From positions 5,270-69,269 of the forward strand of contig CAZBBA010000013.1 in the NCBI GenBank assembly GCA_964490015.1: 64,000 bases of DNA. Reading direction: 5' to 3'. This DNA comes from Perlabentimonas sp964490015. GTDB lineage: Bacteria; Bacteroidota; Bacteroidia; Bacteroidales; Tenuifilaceae. This document shows positions 52,994 through 62,078 of the stretch, piece after piece. Each line of letters opens with the position of its first letter. Position 1 is the stretch's first letter. The position numbers were made by a program, and so were the translations under genes. Below the pieces are notes generated by a model. That model saw nothing but the letters and a program-made list of their open reading frames with translations. It had not been told where the DNA came from and did no database searches.

Positions 52994-55039
52994 ATGAACA
53001 CTCATTCTTTTTTCGCCAGAGTAAAATCAGTGTTAGGAATTTTTTATCGAAGAGTGTTATTCCATGCTGAGAATCCAATAAGGATAACACTTTCGGTTTT
53101 ATCGGTTTTTCTTGTAGTGCGTTTTGTGGAGGCGCTATCGTTGTACTCGCAAACCACACCCATGGGCTTTGCCCATTACCTGTTCGGCATTCAGTTCGAC
53201 TGGCTATTTGCCAGTTTTCTGGGCGTGCTGTCCATTCCACTTTTTCTGCTTCTACCCAAATCGCTTAGTCGTGGATGGTCTGCTGCTCTATGTGGCCTTA
53301 TGCTTTTGCTGGGGCTTATCACTTGGGGGCTGTCGGAGTACTTTATTCTGATTAGGATTCCCCTGGATCATTCGCTGCTGATTTATCCAATCTCAGAAAT
53401 CCTATACATTGTAAAAACCTCGGTGGGTGTTAGTGTTGATCAGGTTGTGAAGGGTGTAGTTGTGGTTTTATCATCAATAGTATTTCCTTGGCTTTTGCTT
53501 AAAAGGGTTAGATTGTCAGGTACTGTGAAAACCGTTTTGATCACCCTAATCCTGGCAACCCTACTATTCGTAAATAATGTTACGCCCAACATAGCGCGAT
53601 TCGAGAGCAATAATATCTTTTTTCAGCAGATCAATAAAGCTTCCTACTTAATTAAACAGTTGTTGGTACACTTCAAATCGCAGCAGGGGTATGCCAATGC
53701 CGATGTTCAGGCTGTGGCCAGTAGATTTCAGGAGCAGAATAGCCAGTTTAGGTATCTAAATCCACTGTACCCGTTTGTTAGAAGAAATACTGATGCCGAT
53801 GTGATTGGTAATTACTTTGAGTTTGGTGATGCCAAGCCCAATATCGTTATGGTGATTGTGGAGAGCCTATCGCGCGAGTTCTCGGGGCCCAATCCCAAGC
53901 TGGGGAGCTTTACCCCATTCCTCGATTCGCTGGCCAAGCATAGCCTTTACTGGAGCAACTTTATAACCACTTCGGAGCGAACTTTTAACGTTTTGCCCTC
54001 GTCGCTAGCCTCGTTACCTTACGGCAAGAAGGGTTTTATGGCGTTGGCCGAGAACAATAACCCATACCCCGATTTTCTATCGCTCTCCAGCATCCTGAAG
54101 CAATCGGGTTACCAGAGTAACTTTTTTTACGGAGGGTGGATCGATTTTGACTTTATTAGCAACTTTCTAAAGGCTTCCGAGGTTAATATCGCCCTAACCG
54201 ATAAAAAGTTTCACTCACGATACGCCGAGATACAGCGAACCAAGACGGGTTTTACCTGGGGATTCCCCGACCATGCCGTGTTCCTTAGGGCGATGGAGAT
54301 CATAGATTCGTTACCACAGCAGCCTAGATTAGATTTGTACATGACCCTTAGTACGCACGACCCGTTCTTCCCGCCATCGCCCGAGCGATGGGGGGCAATG
54401 TTAACACAGATGCTTAATGAAAGAGGTTTGAAGGGCAAGGAACGTGACTTCTACATGGAGCGAAGCGAACATTTAAAAACCGTGCTGTACACCGACAATT
54501 CTCTAAAAATCCTACTCGATGAGTATAAGCGAAGACCAGGTTTTGAGAACACCATCTTTATTATCTATGGCGATCATTACATGCCTCTGGGAACCGCAAC
54601 GCCAATTGAGAAGTACCATGTGCCATTCCTGATCTACTCGCCAATGCTAAAGCAGTCCAAAGTATTCCCAGCGGTGTCGTCAACTGCCGATATTACGCCA
54701 ACCCTGCTGGCCATGCTAAAGCAGGAGTTTGATGTTAATACCCCTGGCTGGGTTCATTGGCTGGGTAGTTCGCTCGATACCACTTCGCAATTCCAAAGCC
54801 AGAAGTTTGTGCCCTTTATGCGTGTCAATCGCAATATCGATGAGATGCTCTGGGGCGATTACTTCTACTCCGAGGGGCGATTATTTAGGGTGGCGGAGAA
54901 CCTTGGCATACATCAGGTTGTTGATAACGACAAGCTGGGAGAAATGGAGCGGATGCTCAACGCGTTTAAGGTGCTGAACGACTACACGTGTACTATGAAT
55001 ACTATTAGAGTGCCGGGTGCGGGTAAATTGGATAACTAG
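52994..55039 (+). CDS. LTA-synthase-family membrane sulfatase-fold enzyme
   Basis: 681 residues from the ATG at 52994, which has an AGGAAA site just upstream; a longer reading into the radical SAM gene is rejected. Five hydrophobic helices at about 20-220 precede an extracytoplasmic alkaline-phosphatase/sulfatase domain at about 270-640. IVMVIVESLSREFSGPNP starts it, the nucleophilic threonine is in TTSERTFNVLPSSLAS, and metal ligands include YMTLSTHDPFF and IYGDHYMPLG. Relatives transfer phosphoglycerol or phosphoethanolamine from lipids to glycans. A GDPD lipoprotein gene follows 7 bp later. Confidence 0.87.
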   Translation: MNTHSFFARVKSVLGIFYRRVLFHAENPIRITLSVLSVFLVVRFVEALSLYSQTTPMGFAHYLFGIQFDWLFASFLGVLSIPLFLLLPKSLSRGWSAALCGLMLLLGLITWGLSEYFILIRIPLDHSLLIYPISEILYIVKTSVGVSVDQVVKGVVVVLSSIVFPWLLLKRVRLSGTVKTVLITLILATLLFVNNVTPNIARFESNNIFFQQINKASYLIKQLLVHFKSQQGYANADVQAVASRFQEQNSQFRYLNPLYPFVRRNTDADVIGNYFEFGDAKPNIVMVIVESLSREFSGPNPKLGSFTPFLDSLAKHSLYWSNFITTSERTFNVLPSSLASLPYGKKGFMALAENNNPYPDFLSLSSILKQSGYQSNFFYGGWIDFDFISNFLKASEVNIALTDKKFHSRYAEIQRTKTGFTWGFPDHAVFLRAMEIIDSLPQQPRLDLYMTLSTHDPFFPPSPERWGAMLTQMLNERGLKGKERDFYMERSEHLKTVLYTDNSLKILLDEYKRRPGFENTIFIIYGDHYMPLGTATPIEKYHVPFLIYSPMLKQSKVFPAVSSTADITPTLLAMLKQEFDVNTPGWVHWLGSSLDTTSQFQSQKFVPFMRVNRNIDEMLWGDYFYSEGRLFRVAENLGIHQVVDNDKLGEMERMLNAFKVLNDYTCTMNTIRVPGAGKLDN

Positions 55040-55046
55040 TAGATAA

Positions 55047-55892
55047 ATGAAACGATATTGGCCAATTCTTGTATTAGCTGCATTTATTACCATGAACTCA
55101 TGCCAGAAAGAGCCTGATCCAATAGCTGTTCCCGAAACCAAGATACTTGGGCATAGGGGGAGCGGAGCTACTGCACTTTCAGGTATTCAGGAGAACACGC
55201 TTGCCTCTGTAGCCAATGCATTTGAAAAGCTTCATGGGGCCGAGGTGGATATACAGTGTAGCAAGGATGGAACCATTTGGCTTTACCACGATTCCGATTT
55301 GCCATCCATCGCTTTACCGCTAATCTGTATTCCCCAGTCTACAGACTCGGAACTGGATCAATTTGCCAGTCAGCACGAGGATTTTACTCTTACGCGGCTC
55401 GAGGAGGTGTTTGCGCTTATGGTTCAAATGGGCAATGTGCCTTACCTCTCGTTGGATGTAAAGGGGCATTTCTCGAGCCAGTGCTTTGAGGGCGAAAATG
55501 CTCCAGAATCATACTTTGAGATAATGGTAGCAAGCCTGTCGGACTTGCTTGATAGGTACAAAGTAGGTGCCCGTGTGATGGTGGAGACCGATTACCAGAG
55601 TTTCCTCGATTTAATGATATCCCATGAGCCCAGGGTTGAGTGCTACCTATTAGGTTATAGTAACTTTAGCGAGAGGTTGGAGGTGGCTTTGCGTAAAGGA
55701 TATCATGGCATTTCGTTCAACCACAATAACCAAGACCTTTCCGGGGCCGATATTCTGAGCGCCCACCAGAAAGGTCTTAAGGTACAACTCTGGACTCTTG
55801 GTAATGAGACCGATTTTGTCCGAGTTCTAGAGTGGAACCCCGATTTTATTCAGGCAGGATACGTTGAGCTGGGCCAGCAGTTTATGGATTAG
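55047..55892 (+). CDS. glycerophosphodiester phosphodiesterase lipoprotein
   Basis: 281 residues. The lipobox is in AAFITMNSCQKE, so the protein is lipidated. The GDPD TIM barrel has ILGHRGSGA with the catalytic histidine, ENTLASVANAFE, the metal pair in GAEVDIQCSKDG, and the second histidine in LYHDSDL; VDIQ, LDVKGHF and VQLWTLGN mark later strands. It hydrolyses glycerophosphodiesters to glycerol-3-phosphate and an alcohol. It starts 7 bp after the LtaS-like gene, so it plausibly processes the product or by-product of that enzyme. Confidence 0.88.
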   Translation: MKRYWPILVLAAFITMNSCQKEPDPIAVPETKILGHRGSGATALSGIQENTLASVANAFEKLHGAEVDIQCSKDGTIWLYHDSDLPSIALPLICIPQSTDSELDQFASQHEDFTLTRLEEVFALMVQMGNVPYLSLDVKGHFSSQCFEGENAPESYFEIMVASLSDLLDRYKVGARVMVETDYQSFLDLMISHEPRVECYLLGYSNFSERLEVALRKGYHGISFNHNNQDLSGADILSAHQKGLKVQLWTLGNETDFVRVLEWNPDFIQAGYVELGQQFMD

Positions 55893-55930
55893 TTGGCCAT
55901 ATAAACCCATAGATCAACGCTCCATAACGG

Positions 55931-56059
55931 TTACCCAATTTTCTCCTCCTCGGATACCGATTTCTCGAATAGCTTTAGTGCAAACAGGCTTGCCCGGTAT
56001 GTGATGTAGATTAGCACCGGCCAGCTTATTAGCCATAGTATTGATGGTATGTGATTCAT
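55931..56059 (-). CDS. 42-residue single-helix membrane protein downstream of cydB (CydX-like candidate)
   Basis: This ORF begins MNHIPSILWLISWPVLIYIT and continues YRASLFALKLFEKS before an acidic VSEEEKIG tail. One membrane helix with an N-terminal tryptophan-rich face covers residues 5-22. It starts 30 bp after the cydB stop on the same strand, with an AAGGCGC site 5 nt before its ATG. Position, size and topology match the small accessory subunits of bd oxidases (CydX, CydS), but the sequence itself is not one I recognise. It ends 38 bp from the convergent GDPD stop. Confidence 0.6.
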   Translation of the reverse strand: MNHIPSILWLISWPVLIYITYRASLFALKLFEKSVSEEEKIG

Positions 56060-56089
56060 GATTGCGCCTTTTTAGTTAAGTAAAATCTA

Positions 56090-57223
56090 CTAGTAAACAT
56101 GATGCTGGCTATCGTCGCTAACATCGCTGGGGTCGATCTTTTTGCGGTCGATGGCTCGCCATGCAAAGAAAATGTAGGCAGCAATTACAGGCACTAGCAG
56201 TGAAATGTATGTCATTGCAGTGAGCGTGTAGTGGCTCGATGAGGCGTTCTCGATGGTTAGTGAGCTCTGCAGGTCGAACGATGGGTAAAAGCTGGTGTTG
56301 TTATACCCCAGCACCCAGAAAAGCGATAGCACGGTGGCGAAAGTACCGGGTCCTGCAAACCAAATTCCCTTTATGCTGCGCTTAAACCACGCAATACCTA
56401 TGCCGTAGAGAACAAGCAGAACACCAGCAAGCAATAGGATTATAGCAATAGGCATCTCTAGGTAGTTGTTCAGGTACTTGTATGGCACCATGAAAACCTC
56501 CTTGGTTTCGGGATGATAGGCAAATCCATCTTTTAAGAGAATTGTTACCAGAAAGTAGAGGAAAAATACCAGGAATATCACAGCGTTAATTCCCACTTGC
56601 TTTCGTCCCCTCTCCCGGATGGGATCGTGGTTTACATTGTTGATAATGTACATGGCGCCCAGGGTTCGGGCCAGGAACAAAACGGCAAGTCCAAGTGCAA
56701 CATTTGTAAAGTTGAAAAGGATTTCGATACCGTAGAGTTCGGTTTGCCAGAACGACAGGTTGTACTCGTTGCGGATAAAGTCGCTACCCGTAAAGAAAGT
56801 GGCCACGGCAGCGCCAAGTAGGAACGCTCCTAAAAAACCGTTGATGTACAGAAACCACTCGTAAGTACGCTCGCCCAGCAGATTGCCTTTTTTACGCCTA
56901 AACTCAAATGATACCGACTGCAGCACAAAGCAGATCAGGAATATTTTCCAGGCGTAGTATGCGCCGCCAAAAGAGGTTGAGTAGAATAGTGGGAACGAGG
57001 CAAACATCCCGGCGGCAAATACCACCAGGGTGGTAAAGGTAAACTCCCACTTACGACCAATGGAGTTGATCACCATATTCTTTTCGTCCTTGGTTTTTCC
57101 CAGAACATCAATTAGGGTTTGGCCACCCTGTACAAAAAGCAGAAACACTAAGGTTGATCCCACAACCGACATGATGAACCACCAGTACTGCTGTAGTTCA
57201 AAGTGTGATAGAGCGCTAAACAT
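56090..57223 (-). CDS. cydB: cytochrome bd ubiquinol oxidase subunit II
   Basis: 377 residues from the ATG at 57223, which lies 8 bp inside cydA and is preceded by a strong GGAGGTG ribosome site on the minus strand; longer readings upstream are rejected. Around nine membrane helices are present, with the family segment GRKWEFTFTTLVVFAAGMFA and FASFPLFYSTSFGGAYYAW near residue 80. CydB pairs with CydA in the inner membrane to oxidise quinol and reduce oxygen with high affinity. Cotranscribed with DUF4492 and cydA. Confidence 0.95.
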   Translation of the reverse strand: MFSALSHFELQQYWWFIMSVVGSTLVFLLFVQGGQTLIDVLGKTKDEKNMVINSIGRKWEFTFTTLVVFAAGMFASFPLFYSTSFGGAYYAWKIFLICFVLQSVSFEFRRKKGNLLGERTYEWFLYINGFLGAFLLGAAVATFFTGSDFIRNEYNLSFWQTELYGIEILFNFTNVALGLAVLFLARTLGAMYIINNVNHDPIRERGRKQVGINAVIFLVFFLYFLVTILLKDGFAYHPETKEVFMVPYKYLNNYLEMPIAIILLLAGVLLVLYGIGIAWFKRSIKGIWFAGPGTFATVLSLFWVLGYNNTSFYPSFDLQSSLTIENASSSHYTLTAMTYISLLVPVIAAYIFFAWRAIDRKKIDPSDVSDDSQHHVY

Positions 57224-58778
57224 GGGCACCTCCTTCCTTTTTACCTTTTCCATCGGGGCCTTTGCGCACGGCCGCCAGCATAATTCTAACCTCGGCAACC
57301 ACAAGGGTCATTAGCAGGATTAGGAACATCCAGAATGTTAGGATTACTGCATTGGAGTTGATGTTAGATGTTGATGCCATAGTTGGCAGTAGACCTTGAA
57401 TTGTCCATGGTTGGCGACCAACCTCAGCCACTATCCAACCAGCCATGGAGGCCAACATGGCTAGAGGGAAACTCCATATTCCAACCCAAAGGAGCCACTT
57501 CTGTTTTGCCAGCTTGTCTTTTACAACCAGGTAAAGGAACAGGGCTGCAATGGCCACAAAGGCAAACCCTAGTATAACCATTACGTGAAAACTATAGAAG
57601 ATAAAAGGAATATTTGGTAAGATGCTTTCGGGTTTGTGCAGATGGCCATATCCCATGTAGTAGTAGTTTTCGCGGAAAGTGGCTAGAGCAATTTCCATGA
57701 TCTCCATATCGCCCTGCGAGCGGGCCGATTTGTAGGTAGCCAGTGCATCCAGCGCGGTTCGACCCTTTTCCATCTTTTCGGAAGCCGACATAATCTGCTG
57801 CTCGGCGTTACCGAATACCAGATCGTTGGCTCCGGGGACAAACGCATTGAAATCTCTGTAACCCAAGAACGATAGTAGTTTTGGAATTTCTATTTTGATT
57901 ATAAAATCGTCAATATCGTCGCCAACCTTTTTACCGGGGTTCAGAATGCCGAAGGCAACCAGACCTGCACCCTCGGTGCCATCGTAAAGCCCCTCCATGG
58001 CGGCCAGCTTGGCGGGTTGGTGCTGCGCCACGTTGTAAGCCGAACCATCGCCAGTTACCACAATGTAAACACTCGATAGCAATCCAAATACCGAAGCGAT
58101 AATAATGCTGCGCTTGGCCAGCAGAATATTTCGTCCCTTCAGTAGGTACCATCCGCTAACCGCAATCACAAAAAAAGATGAGATTATAAACCCTGAGGTG
58201 ATGGTGTGCAGGAACTTATTCACCGCGAATGGCGATAGCAGCACGCTCCAGAAATCGACCATCTCGTGGCGGGCGGTGTCGGGGTTAAACTCCATGCCCA
58301 CGGGGTAGTTCATCCAGCCGTTGGCCACCAGAATCCAAAGAGCCGAGAGGCTTGCTCCAAAGGCCACCAGGTAGCACGATACAAGGTGGAACTTCTTACT
58401 AACCTTGCCCCACCCAAAGAACATTACAGCCACAAAGGTCGATTCGAGGAAAAAGGCCATCATCCCCTCGGCGGCCAACGGAGCGCCAAAAATATCGCCC
58501 GATATCCAGGAGTAGTTGCTCCAGTTGGTGCCAAACTCCAAGCCAAGGATAATCCCGGTTCCAACGCCAATGGCGAAGTTAATCCCAAAGAGTTTTGCCC
58601 AGAACTTGGCCACCTTTTCCCAGTGTGGATCACCGGTTTTAAGGTGGATGGTTTGGGCAATGGCAATGATGTACGTGGTTCCAATGGTGATTGGAATAAA
58701 TAGCCAGTGAATCATGGCGGTCATGGCAAATTGCAGTCGCGACCAGTTCACCAGCGCCATATCAATTGCTTCTGTCAT
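57216..58778 (-). CDS. cydA: cytochrome bd ubiquinol oxidase subunit I
   Basis: 520 residues. His24 in TAMIHWLFIPIT is the expected haem b595 ligand and His near 196 in NKFLHTITSGF the b558 ligand. The quinol-binding loop contains QHQPAKLAAMEG, and GRQPWTIQG near residue 455 is a hallmark of the family. Membrane helices alternate as in other CydA proteins; the Q loop is of moderate length. The enzyme lets the cell respire at low oxygen and detoxify it. The start overlaps the upstream DUF4492 gene by 17 bp and its 3' end overlaps cydB. Confidence 0.95.
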   Translation of the reverse strand: MTEAIDMALVNWSRLQFAMTAMIHWLFIPITIGTTYIIAIAQTIHLKTGDPHWEKVAKFWAKLFGINFAIGVGTGIILGLEFGTNWSNYSWISGDIFGAPLAAEGMMAFFLESTFVAVMFFGWGKVSKKFHLVSCYLVAFGASLSALWILVANGWMNYPVGMEFNPDTARHEMVDFWSVLLSPFAVNKFLHTITSGFIISSFFVIAVSGWYLLKGRNILLAKRSIIIASVFGLLSSVYIVVTGDGSAYNVAQHQPAKLAAMEGLYDGTEGAGLVAFGILNPGKKVGDDIDDFIIKIEIPKLLSFLGYRDFNAFVPGANDLVFGNAEQQIMSASEKMEKGRTALDALATYKSARSQGDMEIMEIALATFRENYYYMGYGHLHKPESILPNIPFIFYSFHVMVILGFAFVAIAALFLYLVVKDKLAKQKWLLWVGIWSFPLAMLASMAGWIVAEVGRQPWTIQGLLPTMASTSNINSNAVILTFWMFLILLMTLVVAEVRIMLAAVRKGPDGKGKKEGGAHV

Positions 58779-59037
58779 ATATATAGGTTTTTGGTTTGTT
58801 TAGCAGGTTATCTAATACTTGGTTACTGCGTTGTTCATCGCTCTCCCACTTTGGTTTTAGGTATCGGGGGTAGAGGAAACCCTTTAGGAATCCATAAAAA
58901 ATGGCAAACTTGATAAGGAATATCAGCAGAAGGATTCTGGCAAGCCTAGAGTGGCGAAAAGTGTTAAGTATTGTGGCGAAAATTTGCCCGATAGGAGCAA
59001 GTATTCGCATTGAAGCCGACAGCAATTTATTGAACAT
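58762..59037 (-). CDS. DUF4492 protein, first gene of the cyd operon
   Basis: 91 residues. A membrane helix of about 22 residues (SRLARILLLIFLIKFAIFYG) is followed by a basic then acidic tail (LYPRYLKPKWESDEQ). This is the DUF4492 family, which sits directly upstream of cydA in many Bacteroidota and Campylobacterota and is assumed to help assemble or modulate the bd oxidase. It overlaps cydA by 17 bp, which supports translational coupling. Confidence 0.82.
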   Translation of the reverse strand: MFNKLLSASMRILAPIGQIFATILNTFRHSRLARILLLIFLIKFAIFYGFLKGFLYPRYLKPKWESDEQRSNQVLDNLLNKPKTYIYDRSN

Positions 59038-59388
59038 GGTTACAGTGTAAGTGTTTGTTTAACTATACTGTATGTTTTTTGTTGGCAGAGTGAAAGTACG
59101 TTTTTTCGAACAACTAATGTAGTAATAAAAGGAAAACCAACGGCCATTTAGGGCAATTAATCTTTAAACTAAATAAGCTGGTTTTGGCTAACTTTATTAC
59201 CGATTCCCTAAGGTGATAGGAAATCTTTTAGTGGTTACACTATTGCAAACGCATTTGCAGGGTATATTGCACCCAGTAGTTTAAGCGGTTATACTATTAC
59301 CAGTTTTGGGCTGGCGTTTTTGTGTGTTCAAGGTATTTTGTAAGTTCGATAGCTTCGTTGTCGAACGTTAGAGTTGGTAACCCTTTTT
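59038..59388. other. gap between cyd operon and OmpL47 protein
   Basis: 351 bp that should hold the cyd operon promoter; no clean TAnnTTTG box was found. Visible items are a short palindrome TGCAAA-CGCA-TTTGCA at 59244-59259, a 14-bp direct repeat (59231-59244 and 59285-59298) with two mismatches, and a weak GTTCGA/TCGAAC hairpin at 59344-59366 near the OmpL47 gene's end. Confidence 0.45.
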
Positions 59389-61083
59389 CTATTCTACCTT
59401 AAACGTAATGGTTTTGCTGCGCTCGTTTCCTAGCTTATCTATAGCACGGAGGGTAACAGAGTGGGTTTGGGTTGCTTTAAACCCATCGAGGGGCTGTGTG
59501 TAAGCCCTTTCCCGAGCACCATTAACCGAGATCATAATTCTATCGATTCCAGCCAAATTGTCGGTTGCACCAACAAATAATGTAACTCCTGTGGGGTAAA
59601 CTGCCAGTGGTTTGCCTTCACTATCATCAAAACGATGTGGTTTTACCGAAAAATGGGTGAAAACTTCTGGCGCTTCAGCATCAACGGCAACTGCGAATGA
59701 GGCAATATTAAGGTTTTCCACGTGATCCCATGCTGTTAATCCCAGGGTGTAGTATCCTGCCTGCGTAATGGAAAAGGGCGTGCTGTAAACTTCTGCTGAG
59801 TTCTGGTTTATTCGGTACTCAATTCTGCTCACTCCCGATCCCTGATCAGTAGCATTTATGTTAATTTTTGTGGTTGGGCTAATCCAAAGTGTATCGCGGA
59901 GCGTTAGGTGCTTTCCGATGAAGGTATGGCGAATGTTTGGCCCTGTTATATCGACCTGTGGCATGGAGAACTGCTGTCCCTCGGCATCGCTGGTGCCTTT
60001 GTTTTCAACGTTATCTATTGCATACGAGCGGATCGTTATGGCTCCTGATATTTCCGACAGAAAAATGGGTTTATCGTAAAGTTTAAAGGGAGCATTGTTG
60101 ATGGAGTAGTAAATCTCCTTTACCCCTGCCTTGTTGTCGACAGCCGCAATGCGCAGCTGGCTGCGGCCCGAGGAGTACTCCCTGCCCGCAATCATGTATG
60201 TATTCCCGATAATCTCCTCAAAAACCATGGGGGGTGTTCTATCGACAAAGAAGTTGAGCGTTTGTTGTACCTCCACGTTACCCACCATATCCACAGAGTA
60301 CCATTTAATGGTATGTTCCCCCTCAGGCAAATTTGTTAGAGTAATGGGGCGACTATAACGTGTTTCGGGGTTGCTATTGAGAGAATAGAATGTTTCTTTT
60401 ACTCCGTAAGTATCGGTGGCTGTAAGGCTAAACTGGGTTCTGCTCGATACCACACCATTGTGGTGCGGGCCATTGTAACTTAAAATTGTAACTGGCGGTG
60501 TGGAGTCGATCAGTATTAACCGCTCGCCCACATCCTCCTTATTGCCCACGTTATCGATGGAGTAAAAACGAATAGTGTACTCACCATCGTTGTTAAATAC
60601 TATAGGGTTGGTATATTGCGAAAATTCATCATCGTTTATGGAGTATAGTATGCTTTGAACTCCCGAGAAGGGATCGGTTGCCGAGAATTCTAGTACAGCA
60701 TCACCCGAGAGGTAGATGGTTGTCCCTTTTTGAATTCCCTGATTTGCGTTGAAGTTTAGCGATGTTTTGGGGGCTTTCCCATCGGCAAATATATCGAAGC
60801 GGATGCTACGCCCCAGATATAGGTTTAGGTGTTTTAGCTGCTTAAATCCATGCCCGCTCAATGAGATTGGGTCATTACCCTCCTGGAAACGGTGAAGTTT
60901 AACAGGATTTGATGCATCGGGCGAGGTGGACAGGTAAATGTATACTGGCGTTCCGGGTTTAATGTAGAGCCTGCCAGTTGAGTCGATATGAAAAGTTTTT
61001 ACCTCCTGTGCTGAGGTTTCGTTTAACAGGGCTGATAGGGAAAATATTGATATGTAAAGCAAAAATCTAAAATTCATACCCAT
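59389..61083 (-). CDS. exported protein with five OmpL47-like beta repeats
   Basis: 564 residues from the ATG at 61083, one base after the upstream stop; it begins a clear signal peptide (MGMNFRFLLYISIFSLSALL, cut near TSAQ). An N-domain shared with the upstream OmpA protein covers about 30-115 (IDSTGRLYIKPGTPVYIYLS; RFDIFADGKAPKTSLNF). Five OmpL47/Ig-like repeats follow, each with the pattern ATDxxxGVxxIxYSIN...YSIDNVGN. OmpL47 domains occur in surface adhesins. The gene is tightly coupled to the OmpA gene and to the TPR/SpoIIE gene. Confidence 0.78.
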   Translation of the reverse strand: MGMNFRFLLYISIFSLSALLNETSAQEVKTFHIDSTGRLYIKPGTPVYIYLSTSPDASNPVKLHRFQEGNDPISLSGHGFKQLKHLNLYLGRSIRFDIFADGKAPKTSLNFNANQGIQKGTTIYLSGDAVLEFSATDPFSGVQSILYSINDDEFSQYTNPIVFNNDGEYTIRFYSIDNVGNKEDVGERLILIDSTPPVTILSYNGPHHNGVVSSRTQFSLTATDTYGVKETFYSLNSNPETRYSRPITLTNLPEGEHTIKWYSVDMVGNVEVQQTLNFFVDRTPPMVFEEIIGNTYMIAGREYSSGRSQLRIAAVDNKAGVKEIYYSINNAPFKLYDKPIFLSEISGAITIRSYAIDNVENKGTSDAEGQQFSMPQVDITGPNIRHTFIGKHLTLRDTLWISPTTKININATDQGSGVSRIEYRINQNSAEVYSTPFSITQAGYYTLGLTAWDHVENLNIASFAVAVDAEAPEVFTHFSVKPHRFDDSEGKPLAVYPTGVTLFVGATDNLAGIDRIMISVNGARERAYTQPLDGFKATQTHSVTLRAIDKLGNERSKTITFKVE

Positions 61084-61084
61084 T

Positions 61085-62032
61085 CTAGTTTTGGTCATCG
61101 ACCTGTGATATAACAAATTCAACCCTTCGGTTCTCGCCATGTTTTTGAGCCGAACATACAACACCCTTGGCGCACTCGTTAACCAGCTGGGTTTCGCCAA
61201 AGCCTTTGGCGGCTAACCTATTTTTCTTAATCCCTCTGGCAATTAGGTAATCAACCGCTGCCTGTGCCCGGCGCTCCGAAAGTAAAAGGTTGTATTTTGG
61301 ACTACCCCATGAGTCGGTGTGTGCACGAATTTCGAGATTTACATTTGGAAATTCTTTCAGGATTTTTACCAACTTATTGAGTTCGGGATAGGAGCGGGGG
61401 CTTAGGGTTGCGCTGTTGGTTTCAAAGTAGATGTTATCCATTTTTACTGCCGACTCAGTTGTGGTGGTAACCTTGTATTCCTTGGGATTTTCGGCATTGC
61501 CCACATTGTCGACTGCGTAAATTTTTACGTTGTACTCACCTTCCTGCGTGAAGGTTTTTGTATCGTTTAAAGTGGTAAACTCACCATTATTTATAGAGAT
61601 AAAAACCTGCGAAACCCCCGACATGTCATCTTTTGTAATGGCTTTGGCTATTGCACCGCTTTCTACAAAGTACATGTTGTTGAGATAGAATATCAGGCCG
61701 TTCTCGAAGTGAATATTTGTTCGGGGAGCCATGCCATCGGCGAGTATCCGGAAACGGATATTGGTGTTTGTTTTCTGGTCAAAATGGCTAATGTAGTGCG
61801 ATCCTGGGCCATCCCAGTACATGGGGTTTGCAGCCTGGTCGGCGCTGGGTGCAAGTATCAATTTGTCTTCATCATCGGCTGGTGCAAGGAATAGGTATGC
61901 TGGGGCATCGGCGCGCGTGTATACTTGTCCCAGGCTGTCGATAAATAGCTGAGGGGGATGAGTTATGATCTCCTGCCCAAACAATGCAATGCTCGCTACT
62001 CCCAAAATCAAACTAAATAAAATCTGCCTCAT
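61085..62032 (-). CDS. OmpA-family protein with one OmpL47-like repeat
   Basis: 315 residues with a signal peptide (ILGVASIALFGQ). The N-domain matches that of the next gene (FIDSLGQVYTRADAPAYLFL; RFRILADGMAPRTNIHF). One OmpL47-like unit follows at about 120-185 (ISINNGEFTT, IYAVDNVGN), then an OmpA-type C-terminal domain from about 200 with NLEIRAHTDSWGSPKYN, LLLSERRAQAAVDYL and ENRRVEFVI, the peptidoglycan-binding motif set (Asp and Arg present). It likely links the outer membrane to the wall. It lies 1 bp upstream of the five-repeat protein and 46 bp downstream of the phosphatase. Confidence 0.85.
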   Translation of the reverse strand: MRQILFSLILGVASIALFGQEIITHPPQLFIDSLGQVYTRADAPAYLFLAPADDEDKLILAPSADQAANPMYWDGPGSHYISHFDQKTNTNIRFRILADGMAPRTNIHFENGLIFYLNNMYFVESGAIAKAITKDDMSGVSQVFISINNGEFTTLNDTKTFTQEGEYNVKIYAVDNVGNAENPKEYKVTTTTESAVKMDNIYFETNSATLSPRSYPELNKLVKILKEFPNVNLEIRAHTDSWGSPKYNLLLSERRAQAAVDYLIARGIKKNRLAAKGFGETQLVNECAKGVVCSAQKHGENRRVEFVISQVDDQN

Positions 62033-62078
62033 GCTCGTGGTGCTGCTTAATGGTTGGTATAAAAATAGTAAAAATGTT

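Noticed and set aside
59401..62020. Frameshifted single gene instead of separate OmpA and OmpL47 genes
   Set aside because: Each has its own signal peptide and complete domains; the 1-bp gap is normal coupling.
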